A stretch of 6,426 nucleotides of DNA from a candidate division KSB1 bacterium (GTDB lineage Bacteria; Zhuqueibacterota; JdFR-76; DREG01): assembly GCA_022566355.1 (NCBI GenBank), contig JADFJB010000178.1, positions 1-6,426 of the forward strand, in the 5' to 3' direction. The notes beneath the pieces were generated by a model. That model did not search any database and was not told the DNA's origin. It worked only from the letters and a program-made list of their open reading frames with translations. This document shows positions 1-5,395 of the stretch, piece after piece (the first letter of the stretch is position 1; the number at the start of each line of letters is the position of its first letter). A program made the position numbers and the translations under genes.

Positions 1-21
1 ATCTGTGCCAAGAAAAGCCAA
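1..21 (-). CDS. Possible 5' end of a gene running off the left edge
   Basis: Only seven codons are visible on the minus strand, starting with TTG at 21-19 and reading (M)AFLGTD to the edge. The support is the ribosome binding site: an AGGAG (within AAAAGGAGAT) lies at 32-28, six bases before the TTG, which is ideal spacing. No ATG or GTG in this frame lies close to that site. Nothing can be said about function from seven residues. The site could be fortuitous, since purine-rich runs are frequent in AT-rich DNA. Confidence 0.25.
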
Positions 22-998
22 AACTATCTCCTTTTAGGTTGTTCGTATATTCTTAATTGCTAAAATAACAATAACTTGAGTCATATTCAAGAAGAACAAA
101 TCTCGCCAGCTAATATTGAAATGCCCCAAATGACTCATCGGGTTGAAGGCTATTCTGCGACAGCCTGCTGGGCGGGATTGTTTTGCCGATCATGATATGG
201 TTATCACAAAGTTTTGATTTTATTCAGGAGATATTTACAGTTCATTGATATTGGATATTACAAATTGATTAGTCCAAAATCAATAATTTTCTCGGAATTA
301 TTGGATATAGGATGGATAGAATAAAATGATTCTAGTTATTGAACTTCGGAGCTTGAAAGGATCGCTCAGGAGCTACCAAATCCCCACCAGACCTTCATAG
401 AAGCTCACCATTCGGTTTTCTATATTCGGATGAGGTAATATTGAGGATAATTCCCTTTATAACTTATATCGAACCTTGAAAGATCGGATTCAGAGGATGG
501 TTAGAAAAAAAGAATTGTTTTTCTGCGTAATCGTACCCCTACACCCCAAATAATCATGATGGGGCGGCGATTAGAAATATCCGCATGATAATTTATAACA
601 TTTTCAAAGACGTACGAACTGCTCCGAGTTGACCAATTTTTATATCTCTTTTATATTAACAGCCCCTGCCAGTTTTACCACTCGATGGGGTATGGGCATG
701 GAAATCACCGCAAACTCCTTATTAAAGCGCATGCTGTTTTGATTGATTGTCGATATTTCATTTTGCTTAATGTCAAATTAGTCAACTTTCTTTGTTTAAG
801 ATTTTCCCTTATCTGACCTAGAAGTATTTCCCGTTCTTCGTTTGGCGTTTTATATCTCTTTCTCATACTCTTCAATTTTCTTTTACGCTCCTGTTGTTAA
901 TATTCCAACATTTCCGACAATACGATTGATGATAGCGCGGTTCATTCTAGCATTAACAAAACCGCCATTACTTACGGCATGTGTTGCGAAAATTATTT
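22..998. other. Gene-poor stretch with short coding-like debris
   Basis: No complete recognisable gene was found on either strand. Plus-strand frame 1 gives protein-like runs broken by stops: about 43 codons from 64 to 192 (including IEMPQMTHRVEGY) and about 30 codons from 343 to 435 (including ELERIAQELPNPHQ). On the minus strand a run lies directly downstream of the methyltransferase stop, at 998 to about 885 (including NGGFVNARMNRAIINRIVG), and a 53-codon frame lies at 866-705. None matches a family I recognise. The region could be decayed coding DNA, but open runs of 30-50 codons also arise by chance. I saw no RNA gene, clear terminator, CRISPR or IS end here. Confidence 0.4.
705..866 (-). 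CDS. Doubtful small hypothetical ORF, 53 aa
   Basis: This frame begins with ATG at 866 and reads MRKRYKTPNEEREILLGQ, then a lysine/arginine-rich sequence ending IRSLR. It is strongly basic, with no signal peptide, membrane segment or recognised motif. The frame is open for ten further codons upstream, to a TAA about 33 bases before the ATG (QQERKRKLKS reads into it), so it may be the tail end of something older rather than a gene of its own. A purine-rich GAAGAG lies too close to the ATG to be a good ribosome binding site. I do not recognise a family. It could be a degraded fragment or chance. Confidence 0.18.
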   Translation of the reverse strand: MRKRYKTPNEEREILLGQIRENLKQRKLTNLTLSKMKYRQSIKTACALIRSLR

Positions 999-2036
999 TT
1001 ACTTAGTTGCAATTACGGCACTTGAAGGCCCTGTCAATGGCATAGTAGAAGTTTCTCTATAGCCAATTTCCTTTGCCCACCTATCAAAGTCCGCTAAAGA
1101 AAAGTCATAACCTTCAGGTGTTTCTATCAACATATTTAATGACATCATGAGACCAAAAGCATTTTTACTGCGGTCGTCATCTATAATGTTCTCAAGAACC
1201 ACTAAGGCCCCTCCTTGAGGTAGGGCGTCATAAGCTTTTTTGATGAGCATCTTTTTATCCTGAGTTCCCCAATCATGAAGAATATTTCCCATAGTAATTA
1301 TATCCGCTTTTGGAAAGTCTTCCTTGAAAAAATCTCCGGATTGAATAATTATTTTATCACCCAGGCTCATGTTGTTTATAGTTTCTGTTGCTACTGGACT
1401 TACGGGAGGTAAGTCAAAGGAAATACATTTCATATGATCATTATTCAGAACTACTTGGGCAGAAAGATACCCTCCAGCACCTCCTATATCGCAAAGCGTA
1501 CCATAGTTGGAAAAATCAAACTTTTTAGAAAAAGTCATGAAGTTTCCCATTTGTATACCGCCCATTGCTTTTAAAAATTCTCGAAGATTTTCTTCGTTGG
1601 CATAAAGTTCTTCAAAAAGAGGTTTACCACCGGTTTTCGTTTCATTTTGAGGGGCACCTGTTTTTAATCCATCTTCAAGATTATGCCAGAATGGATATAA
1701 CCTATTATTAGACATTTCTAACATACCACCAACATAGCTTTGTTTATTTTTGTCGAGAAATAAATCCGTATCTTCTGCGTTTCTGTACAAAGCAGTTTCC
1801 TTCAAGCCACTTCTTTTTAAAAAACCTAATGCTACCAAGGTGTCTAAAAAATCATAAAGACCTCTTTCATGCAAGCCTAATCTTGTCTTAATGTCTTGTC
1901 CTGATAACTCCCCATTTGCTAAATAAGTAAATAGCTCCATATTAACTGCTGTGAGTAGTGTTTTTGATGCCCAAAATCCCATTCCGATTTGCATTATTTT
2001 AGAAGGGTTTACTTGTTTTTCTGTCATTGCTTCCAT
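999..2036 (-). CDS. SAM-dependent O-methyltransferase (COMT/acetylserotonin methyltransferase type), 345 aa
   Basis: Predicted cytosolic enzyme that transfers a methyl group from S-adenosylmethionine to a hydroxyl of a small, often aromatic or polyketide-like acceptor. The substrate cannot be read from sequence. Residues about 10-100 form the helical winged-helix dimerisation domain typical of the family (WASKTLLTAVNMELF, then LGLHERGLYDFLDTLVALGFL). The catalytic Rossmann domain follows: SAM-binding motif I DIGGAGGYLS at 183-192, acidic FDLPPV near 207-212, GDFF at 234-237, and ILHDW at 252-256, whose His254 corresponds to the catalytic base of COMT-like enzymes. LVVLENIIDDD follows at about 278-288. 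The length is normal for the family and the gene looks intact. The ATG at 2036 is favoured over a second ATG nine bases inside, because AAGGA at 2047-2043 lies six bases before it. The gene stands alone with no operon partner, next to mobile debris. Related families include CrtF-like hydroxyneurosporene and polyketide O-methyltransferases. The family call is firm; the substrate is unknown. Confidence 0.93.
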   Translation of the reverse strand: MEAMTEKQVNPSKIMQIGMGFWASKTLLTAVNMELFTYLANGELSGQDIKTRLGLHERGLYDFLDTLVALGFLKRSGLKETALYRNAEDTDLFLDKNKQSYVGGMLEMSNNRLYPFWHNLEDGLKTGAPQNETKTGGKPLFEELYANEENLREFLKAMGGIQMGNFMTFSKKFDFSNYGTLCDIGGAGGYLSAQVVLNNDHMKCISFDLPPVSPVATETINNMSLGDKIIIQSGDFFKEDFPKADIITMGNILHDWGTQDKKMLIKKAYDALPQGGALVVLENIIDDDRSKNAFGLMMSLNMLIETPEGYDFSLADFDRWAKEIGYRETSTMPLTGPSSAVIATK

Positions 2037-2042
2037 ATCTAT

Positions 2043-2094
2043 TCCTTTTCTAATTGTTATAGTTATTATAATAATTTTTGTTAACTAATTTCAA
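2043..2094 (-). promoter_or_regulatory. Promoter and ribosome binding site of the O-methyltransferase gene
   Basis: On the minus strand a -35-like TTGAAA (2094-2089) is separated by 18 bases from a perfect -10 TATAAT (2070-2065), and AAGGA (2047-2043) sits six bases before the ATG at 2036. This implies a leader of about 20 bases and no long 5' untranslated regulator. The match is to the sigma-70 consensus and was judged by eye. In AT-rich DNA a TATAAT alone would mean little, but the paired boxes at legal spacing just upstream of a real gene make it credible. Confidence 0.6.
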
Positions 2095-2436
2095 CCCGTT
2101 TTTTCTCACGGGCTTTTATTTAATGGGAAAGTTCTGTTGCACTTCTTTTCGTTCCTTGCCACCAAAAGGTATCAACGGACACATGAACACTTGTAAAATG
2201 ATTCTATTGGCATACTCAGAAGGATCCATATGTAGCATGGGGGTAACCCTTTCCAAAAAAAGGGGTGGGGGCATCAATCACCCGCCACCCACTTTGGTGT
2301 CCATATGGTGTCTATAATTGGACACAATTGGTATAAATACAGCAAAATTGGTATAAATCAACTACTACTATAAGTTATTGTAAAAACATAAACTTACTTG
2401 AATTTCAAAAGGATACGGGGATAGTGGGTAATGGGT
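2095..2436. other. Intergenic stretch without a recognisable gene
   Basis: Both strands have open frames here: a plus frame at 2078-2317, and a minus frame at about 2281-2123 containing HMDPSEYANRIILQ. Neither has a clear ribosome binding site or a family signature, and each may be the shadow of the other or of nothing. Visible structures are a weak hairpin CCCGT/ACGGG (2095-2112) followed by CTTTTATTT on the plus strand, a G/C-rich imperfect hairpin around 2263-2291, and a repeat cluster at 2296-2358 (listed separately). Function unknown. Confidence 0.4.
2296..2358. repeat. Cluster of short phased repeats (GGTGTC and AATTGG/AATTGGTATAAAT)
   Basis: GGTGTC occurs at 2296-2301 and 2307-2312 (period 11), with the inverse GACAC at 2321-2325. 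AATTGG occurs at 2316, 2326 and 2346, that is, at offsets of 10 and 20 bases. The last two copies extend to an exact 13-base direct repeat AATTGGTATAAAT at 2326-2338 and 2346-2358. Spacing in whole helical turns puts the copies on one DNA face, as in operators or recombinase arm sites. No gene start lies close enough to show what it would control, so the role is a guess. Confidence 0.5.
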
Positions 2437-2453
2437 TTAGAAGTCCGTTGCTC
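2437..2453 (-). repeat. tRNA-like 17-base fragment, candidate att-site relic
   Basis: Read on the minus strand this is GAGCAACGGACTTCTAA, which has the form of the 3' D-stem plus the 5' anticodon arm and loop of a tRNA. The first 12 bases (GAGCAACGGACT) are identical to the tRNA-Lys gene at 3012-3001 in the same orientation. The loop would carry TCT (Arg) rather than CTT, and the bases beyond it no longer pair, so this is not a tRNA gene. It lies 25 bases beyond the stop of an integrase C-terminal relic (2479). tRNA anticodon arms are classical crossover sites for tyrosine integrases, so an attL/attR relic is likely. Confidence 0.45.
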
Positions 2454-2478
2454 CATGTCATTTATGAATTTTTCTCTA

Positions 2479-2598
2479 CTACATCAATTCGGGAAGTTTA
2501 TCTATCGCTTCGTCTTTCTTTTTGTCTATCAGTTTAGCATAGATTTGGGTGGTTTTTATATCTTTGTGGCCTAATAATATTTGAAGAACTTTGCCAAT
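2479..2598 (-). pseudogene. Tyrosine recombinase/integrase, C-terminal fragment
   Basis: About 39 codons on the minus strand encode GKVLQILLGHKDIKTTQIY and continue AKLIDKKKDEAIDKLPELM to a TAG at 2479. This is the last part of the catalytic domain of a phage/transposon-type tyrosine integrase: the LLGH histidine, then KTTQIY with the nucleophilic tyrosine, then the usual charged C-terminal helix. The N-terminal domains and the catalytic Arg, Lys and first His are absent. Upstream, the frame closes at a stop (2610-2608) after only a few codons, and the plus-strand integrase fragment begins at the same place. The fragment cannot be functional. Its style differs from the relic at 3103-3429, so it is a separate integrase. 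Confidence 0.85.
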
Positions 2599-2755
2599 GA
2601 GTAAATTCTACAAAACCAAAATAGGCGGTACTAAGTCCTGGTATTACTGTTTCGTTTACCAGAGCAAGAAATACAGAGGTGTAGGGAGAACCACATCAGA
2701 AACCCCCACTGGATATATTTTCTTAGTTAGCTACCTTATAAGGAAAAATTTCTAA
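2597..2755 (+). pseudogene. Tyrosine integrase, N-terminal fragment
   Basis: A 52-codon frame from ATG at 2597 reads MSKFYKTKIGGTKSWYYCF, then VYQSKKYRGVGRTTSET, before losing resemblance (TPTGYIFLVS...) and stopping at 2755. The first 35 or so residues look like the arm-type DNA-binding beta-sheet domain at the N-terminus of many integrases (aromatic strand WYYxFxYxxKxYRGVG, then a turn). The SAM-like and catalytic domains are missing. There is no ribosome binding site, because the bases just upstream belong to the opposing integrase fragment at 2479-2598, so the junction is a rearrangement breakpoint. Recognition rests on pattern similarity over a short stretch, so confidence is moderate. 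Confidence 0.55.
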
Positions 2756-2843
2756 AAAATATTTAGCGACGGGTATATATATATCTTACCTACCCCTCAT
2801 TTTTTTGGGTGTATGGAGTCTCGGAATCGGAATAAATCTGAGC

Positions 2844-2862
2844 ACCGTGACGCTACCGTGAC
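2844..2862. repeat. Tandem ACCGTGAC pair with 11-base period
   Basis: ACCGTGAC occurs at 2844-2851 and again at 2855-2862, one helical turn apart, in an otherwise AT-rich spacer about 100 bases beyond the 3' end of the tRNA-Lys gene. Short direct repeats beside an attachment site are where integrases and excisionases bind (arm sites), which fits the setting. Two 8-mers are weak evidence. Confidence 0.4.
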
Positions 2863-2922
2863 ACGACTCTGTTAAAAAGGGGTTAAAATGAGTCAAAACC
2901 AGTTAAATTGGAATCAAATAAT

Positions 2923-2954
2923 AAACCCCATAACAATTTAATATTACAGGGTTT
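2923..2954 (-). terminator. Weak possible terminator after tRNA-Lys
   Basis: On the minus strand, starting six bases beyond the tRNA 3' end, AAACCC (2954-2949) can pair with GGGTTT (2928-2923) across a 20-base AT-rich loop. It is followed by ATTATTTGATT. The stem is short and the loop long, so this is only a candidate for the transcript end of the tRNA. Confidence 0.25.
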
Positions 2955-2960
2955 AAGCAG

Positions 2961-3033
2961 TGCGCCCACTAGGAATCGAACCTAGAACCTGCGGATTAAG
3001 AGTCCGTTGCTCTGCCAATTGAGCTATGGGCGC
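2961..3033 (-). tRNA. tRNA-Lys (anticodon CTT)
   Basis: The minus strand folds into a full 73-base cloverleaf. The acceptor stem is GCGCCCA/TGGGCGC with discriminator A, the D arm GCTC-AATTGGCA-GAGC, the anticodon arm ACGGA-CTCTTAA-TCCGC (one A-C mismatch at the top of the stem), the variable loop five bases, and the T arm CTAGG-TTCGAAT-CCTAG. The loop reads C-T-CTT-A-A, so the anticodon is CTT and the tRNA decodes AAG as lysine. CCA is not encoded; the next bases are CTGCTT. It appears intact and probably functional. It is surrounded by integrase relics, and its D/anticodon-arm sequence recurs at 2437-2453, which marks it as a likely integration target. Confidence 0.97.
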
Positions 3034-3102
3034 ATATATTGTTTTTTAAAGACTTACGAACCTCCAGTTTTCACAATTTTCATCTTGGTATACATAACTG
3101 GC

Positions 3103-3429
3103 TTATAAACGTTCCAAAGCCAGTCTTTTATGCTCATTACTCAAATGAGAATATCTCATCGTTGTTGTAATTTGCTTATGCCCTAAAAGCTCTTTCTTAT
3201 ATGATCGTTTGTAAGATTTACTATAACTAAGTTATTCTTTGCTGAACTCATTGAATTTGACACGCTTCTCAGACTTCTTCAAACCAAAATGCCCTTGCGC
3301 AATCTTTCCTTTCCTGGCTTCAAAAGCTCTTTGAGCCAGCTTTTTGATGGTTCCTACACTTTCCTGTTTTCTTTTTCAATTGTAGTAATAGTCGATAAAC
3401 CATTTGCTATTTTGGTTATAAATAGCCAT
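3103..3429 (-). pseudogene. Tyrosine integrase relic with in-frame core deletion and two stops
   Basis: A single continuous minus-strand frame of 109 codons carries both ends of one integrase. The N-terminus, from ATG at 3429 (GAGG at 3439-3436, six bases before it), reads MAIYNQNSKWFIDYYYN, then a TGA at 3378-3376. It continues KRKQESVGTIKKLAQRAFEA, RKGKIAQGHFGLKKSEKRVK, FNEFSKE, then a TAA at 3234-3232 where related proteins usually have an aromatic residue, then LSYSKSYKRSYKK. Directly after comes ELLGHKQITTTMRYSHLS and a C-terminal helix ending at TAA 3103. The LGH histidine and the MRY tyrosine nucleophile remain. The catalytic Arg, Lys and first HxxR, a few hundred codons in full-length relatives, are lost, with the join near 3192 keeping phase. 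It lies between the tRNA-Lys and the excisionase-like gene, an arrangement expected for an integrase module. Non-functional. Confidence 0.88.
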
Positions 3430-3534
3430 TGGATACCTCACTATTGTTAATAGAAAAAGAATATTTAAGTCCAATGTAGTGAATAATTTGTGATGTTTCA
3501 AGCATAATACTATCGTTTTAAAGTAAATTTCAGA

Positions 3535-3717
3535 TCAATAGACCTGGACTTCCTGAGTTTGTGATTTAAGCCATTTTTTAAGCCCTCTTGGATCAAATTT
3601 GACCAGTCGACTAACTTTTATAAATGGTATTTTTCTCCGGCTGCCCCATGAATAAAGCGTTGGCACTTTTATGCCTAAATAGTCTGAAGTCTCTTCAATA
3701 TTTAATAGTTTTTTCAA
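3535..3717 (-). CDS. Excisionase/AlpA-like helix-turn-helix protein, 60 aa
   Basis: Small basic DNA-binding protein. LLNIEETSDYLGIKVPTLYSW followed by GSRRKIPFIKVSRLVKFD and LKKWL is the classic winged MerR-like helix-turn-helix of the HTH_17/excisionase group, with the helix-turn-helix at about residues 5-25 and the wing at about 27-45. The length is normal, so the protein looks complete. The start is TTG at 3717-3715; no ATG lies nearby, and only a weak GGA (3726-3724) precedes it, so the start is uncertain. In this family such proteins direct integrase toward excision or regulate phage/island genes. That fits the degenerate integrase beginning 105 bases downstream on the same strand, probably once its partner. 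Dyad symmetries just upstream (3725-3789) may be its operator. Confidence 0.72.
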   Translation of the reverse strand: MKKLLNIEETSDYLGIKVPTLYSWGSRRKIPFIKVSRLVKFDPRGLKKWLKSQTQEVQVY

Positions 3718-3724
3718 TTCTGAT

Positions 3725-3789
3725 CCAAGTGGTTAACTTTGGTATTACCAACACTCAAATAATCTGCCACGTGGCTTCAGTTATTTGAG
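3725..3789. promoter_or_regulatory. Dyad symmetries upstream of the excisionase-like gene
   Basis: Two inverted repeats lie 22 to 72 bases upstream of the TTG at 3717. The first is TTGGTA-T-TACCAA (3739-3751, perfect 6-base arms). The second is CTCAAATAA (3754-3762) with TTATTTGAG (3781-3789), perfect 9-base arms that enclose a nearly centred palindrome GCCACGTGGC (3766-3775). A looser pair, CCAAGT/ACTTTGG, spans 3725-3742. Their placement suggests an operator/promoter for the small regulator. The larger dyad could alternatively act as a terminator, since the plus strand continues AGACTTTAATTT. The right arm ends 22 bases before the IS21 tip. Confidence 0.4.
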
Positions 3790-3817
3790 AGACTTTAATT
3801 TGTTGCATTTTTGATTA

Positions 3818-3867
3818 GCGACATTTAAAAGTCCCTATTAACGACAATTAAAATTCCCTTTTTTTAG
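3818..3867 (+). repeat. IS21 left terminal repeats L1 and L2
   Basis: L1 (GCGACATTTAAAAGTCCCT, 3818-3836) and L2 (ACGACAATTAAAATTCCCT, 3841-3859, extending as inverted repeat to 3867) are direct repeats matching at 16 of 19 positions, with starts 23 bases apart. In IS21 elements such repeats are the transposase (IstA) binding sites. L2 is the copy matched perfectly at the right end. Confidence 0.8.
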
Positions 3868-3870
3868 GAG

Positions 3871-3905
3871 GGTATTCATACCATTTAAGTCAAACCAAAT
3901 GGAGG
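3871..3905 (+). promoter_or_regulatory. istA leader: Shine-Dalgarno site partly in a hairpin
   Basis: GGAGG at 3901-3905 lies five bases before the istA ATG, a strong ribosome binding site. Its first two bases also complete AAATGG (3897-3902), which can pair with CCATTT (3881-3886) across a 10-base loop. A smaller GGTAT-TC-ATACC dyad lies at 3871-3882 and overlaps the same stem. A leader hairpin that masks the start of a transposase gene is a common way for insertion sequences to limit translation. Here the stem is only six mostly A/T pairs, so any effect is uncertain. Confidence 0.35.
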
Positions 3906-3910
3906 CTTAG

Positions 3911-5395
3911 ATGGTAACAGAACAACAAGTGCGGAGGTTAATGAGACTAATGCAGACAGAGAGGACACAAAGTATCGCAGCATCCAAAGCTGGGATGGAT
4001 GTAAAGACAGCAAGGAAGTATATTCGTTTAAAAAGACTTCCCAGCGAAATAAACGTTGAACATCCCTGGCTTACCCGAGAAGACCCGTTTTCTGAAGTAT
4101 GGGACGAGGTAAAAACCAAATTGCAGATTAATCCTGGTCTTGAAGCAAAAACGCTTTTTGACTATTTACAAGGCCAATATCCCGGCAAATTTTCAGATGG
4201 CCAGTTACGCACTCTCCAGCGACGTGTAAAACATTGGCGCAGCACCGAAGGCCCAGCCAAAGAGGTATTTTTTGCTCAACAACATCATCCTGGACAATTG
4301 TGTCAATCCGATTTTACTCATATGGATGATTTAGGGGTTACAATTAATAAAGTTCCATTTAACCATATGATCTATCATTTTGTTCTCACCTATTCCAATT
4401 GGGAAACTGGGACGATCTGTTTTTCGGAGAGTTTTGAAAGCTTAAGTAATGGCTTACAAAATGCACTTTGGGAATTGGGCGGCGTCCCAGATAGCCACCA
4501 GACAGATCGATTGAGCGCTGCGATAAATAACAGTTGCAGCCATAAAGTATTTACTCAGCGTTATGCCAGCTTGTTAAGGCATTATAAATTGCATGGCCGA
4601 AAGATACAGCCAGGCAAAGCCAATGAAAATGGCGATGTAGAACAACGTCATTTTCGCTTTAAAAAAGCTCTGCAACAATCATTTATGCTTGGCGGCAGTA
4701 GCGATTTTCAGAATCGCGACGAGTATGAACACTATCTTAAAAATTTGTTCAACCAGCTAAATTCAAACCGGCGAAAACGATTTGAAGAGGAATTGACTGT
4801 TTTGCATCGTTTACCCAATTCTCGTCTGGATTGCCGTAAAAACATGGAGATCAAAGTTGGTCCCAGCAGCACCATTCGGGTAAGCCACAATATTTATTCG
4901 GTTCACAGCCGTCTCATTGGCGAGATCGTAAAAGTTCGATTGTATTCAGATTATCTGGAAATCTGGTATGCTCAAAAATGCATAGAGAAAATCCCCAGAC
5001 TTCGAGGCGAGAGTCGTTCTCATATTCAATATCGCCACATTATCGATTGGTTGATTCGTAAACCAGGAGCTTTTGCCAACTATCGATATAAAAAGGATTT
5101 GTTTCCTACGCATCGATTCCGCATGGCTTATGATTATTTAGGTCGCCATTCTCATCCTAAAGCAGCCAAAGAATATTTGAAAATATTATATCTGGCCGCA
5201 AGGGAAAATGAAACCGCCGTAGATCATGCGTTGGACTATATGTTTATAAAAAACATCCCCATCTGCTGCGAAACAGTTCGAGAACTGATTCAATCAGACC
5301 AAAAACTTGAAAAGTCAAAAGATGTTAACATTGACTCTGTTGACCTAAATATTTATGATCAACTGTTATTAGGAAAATGGACAGTGACATGTTAG
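3911..5395 (+). CDS. istA: IS21-family transposase IstA, 494 aa
   Basis: DDE-type transposase that binds the terminal repeats and carries out strand cleavage and transfer with its partner IstB. Residues about 1-45 hold a helix-turn-helix (TERTQSIAASKAGMDVKTAR) for end binding. A linker follows (HPWLTREDPFSEVW), then the RNase H-like integrase core at about 125-255 with the acidic triad readable as D134 (QSDFTH), D199 (QTDRLSAA) and E244 (ENGDVEQ). After it comes the C-terminal beta-barrel region (VGPSSTIRVSHNIYSV, then YSDYLEIWY) and a basic tail region (KPGAFANYRYKKDLFP). The length is typical and the frame unbroken, so it looks functional. The start at 3911 is supported by GGAGG at 3901-3905. 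Its end overlaps istB by 19 bases, implying one transcript with translational coupling. Confidence 0.96.
   Translation: MVTEQQVRRLMRLMQTERTQSIAASKAGMDVKTARKYIRLKRLPSEINVEHPWLTREDPFSEVWDEVKTKLQINPGLEAKTLFDYLQGQYPGKFSDGQLRTLQRRVKHWRSTEGPAKEVFFAQQHHPGQLCQSDFTHMDDLGVTINKVPFNHMIYHFVLTYSNWETGTICFSESFESLSNGLQNALWELGGVPDSHQTDRLSAAINNSCSHKVFTQRYASLLRHYKLHGRKIQPGKANENGDVEQRHFRFKKALQQSFMLGGSSDFQNRDEYEHYLKNLFNQLNSNRRKRFEEELTVLHRLPNSRLDCRKNMEIKVGPSSTIRVSHNIYSVHSRLIGEIVKVRLYSDYLEIWYAQKCIEKIPRLRGESRSHIQYRHIIDWLIRKPGAFANYRYKKDLFPTHRFRMAYDYLGRHSHPKAAKEYLKILYLAARENETAVDHALDYMFIKNIPICCETVRELIQSDQKLEKSKDVNIDSVDLNIYDQLLLGKWTVTC

Noticed and set aside
536-577. Structured RNA or riboswitch around the CCCC...GGGG pairing
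   Set aside because: Nested pairing (ATCG...CGAT with CCCC...GGGG inside) can be drawn, but it has gaps and matches no known riboswitch or small RNA that I recognise.
2095-2117. CCCGT/ACGGG hairpin followed by CTTTTA on the plus strand
   Set aside because: It resembles a terminator but has only five base pairs, and no plus-strand gene upstream for it to serve.
2123-2281. Minus-strand frame containing HMDPSEYANRIILQ
   Set aside because: It looks vaguely protein-like, but no family is recognised, no start signal is seen, and the opposite strand is equally open.
2078-2317. 79-codon plus-strand open frame
   Set aside because: It has no ribosome binding site or recognisable domain, its start overlaps the promoter of the divergent methyltransferase, and its 3' end runs through the G/C-rich hairpin and repeats. 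It is probably a chance frame.
2437-2453. A second tRNA gene (Arg, TCT loop)
   Set aside because: Only the D-stem/anticodon part is present. The 3' anticodon stem does not pair, and no T arm or acceptor stem follows.
3907-4119. 70-codon minus-strand open frame
   Set aside because: It is the antisense shadow of the istA N-terminus, which is a clear family match.
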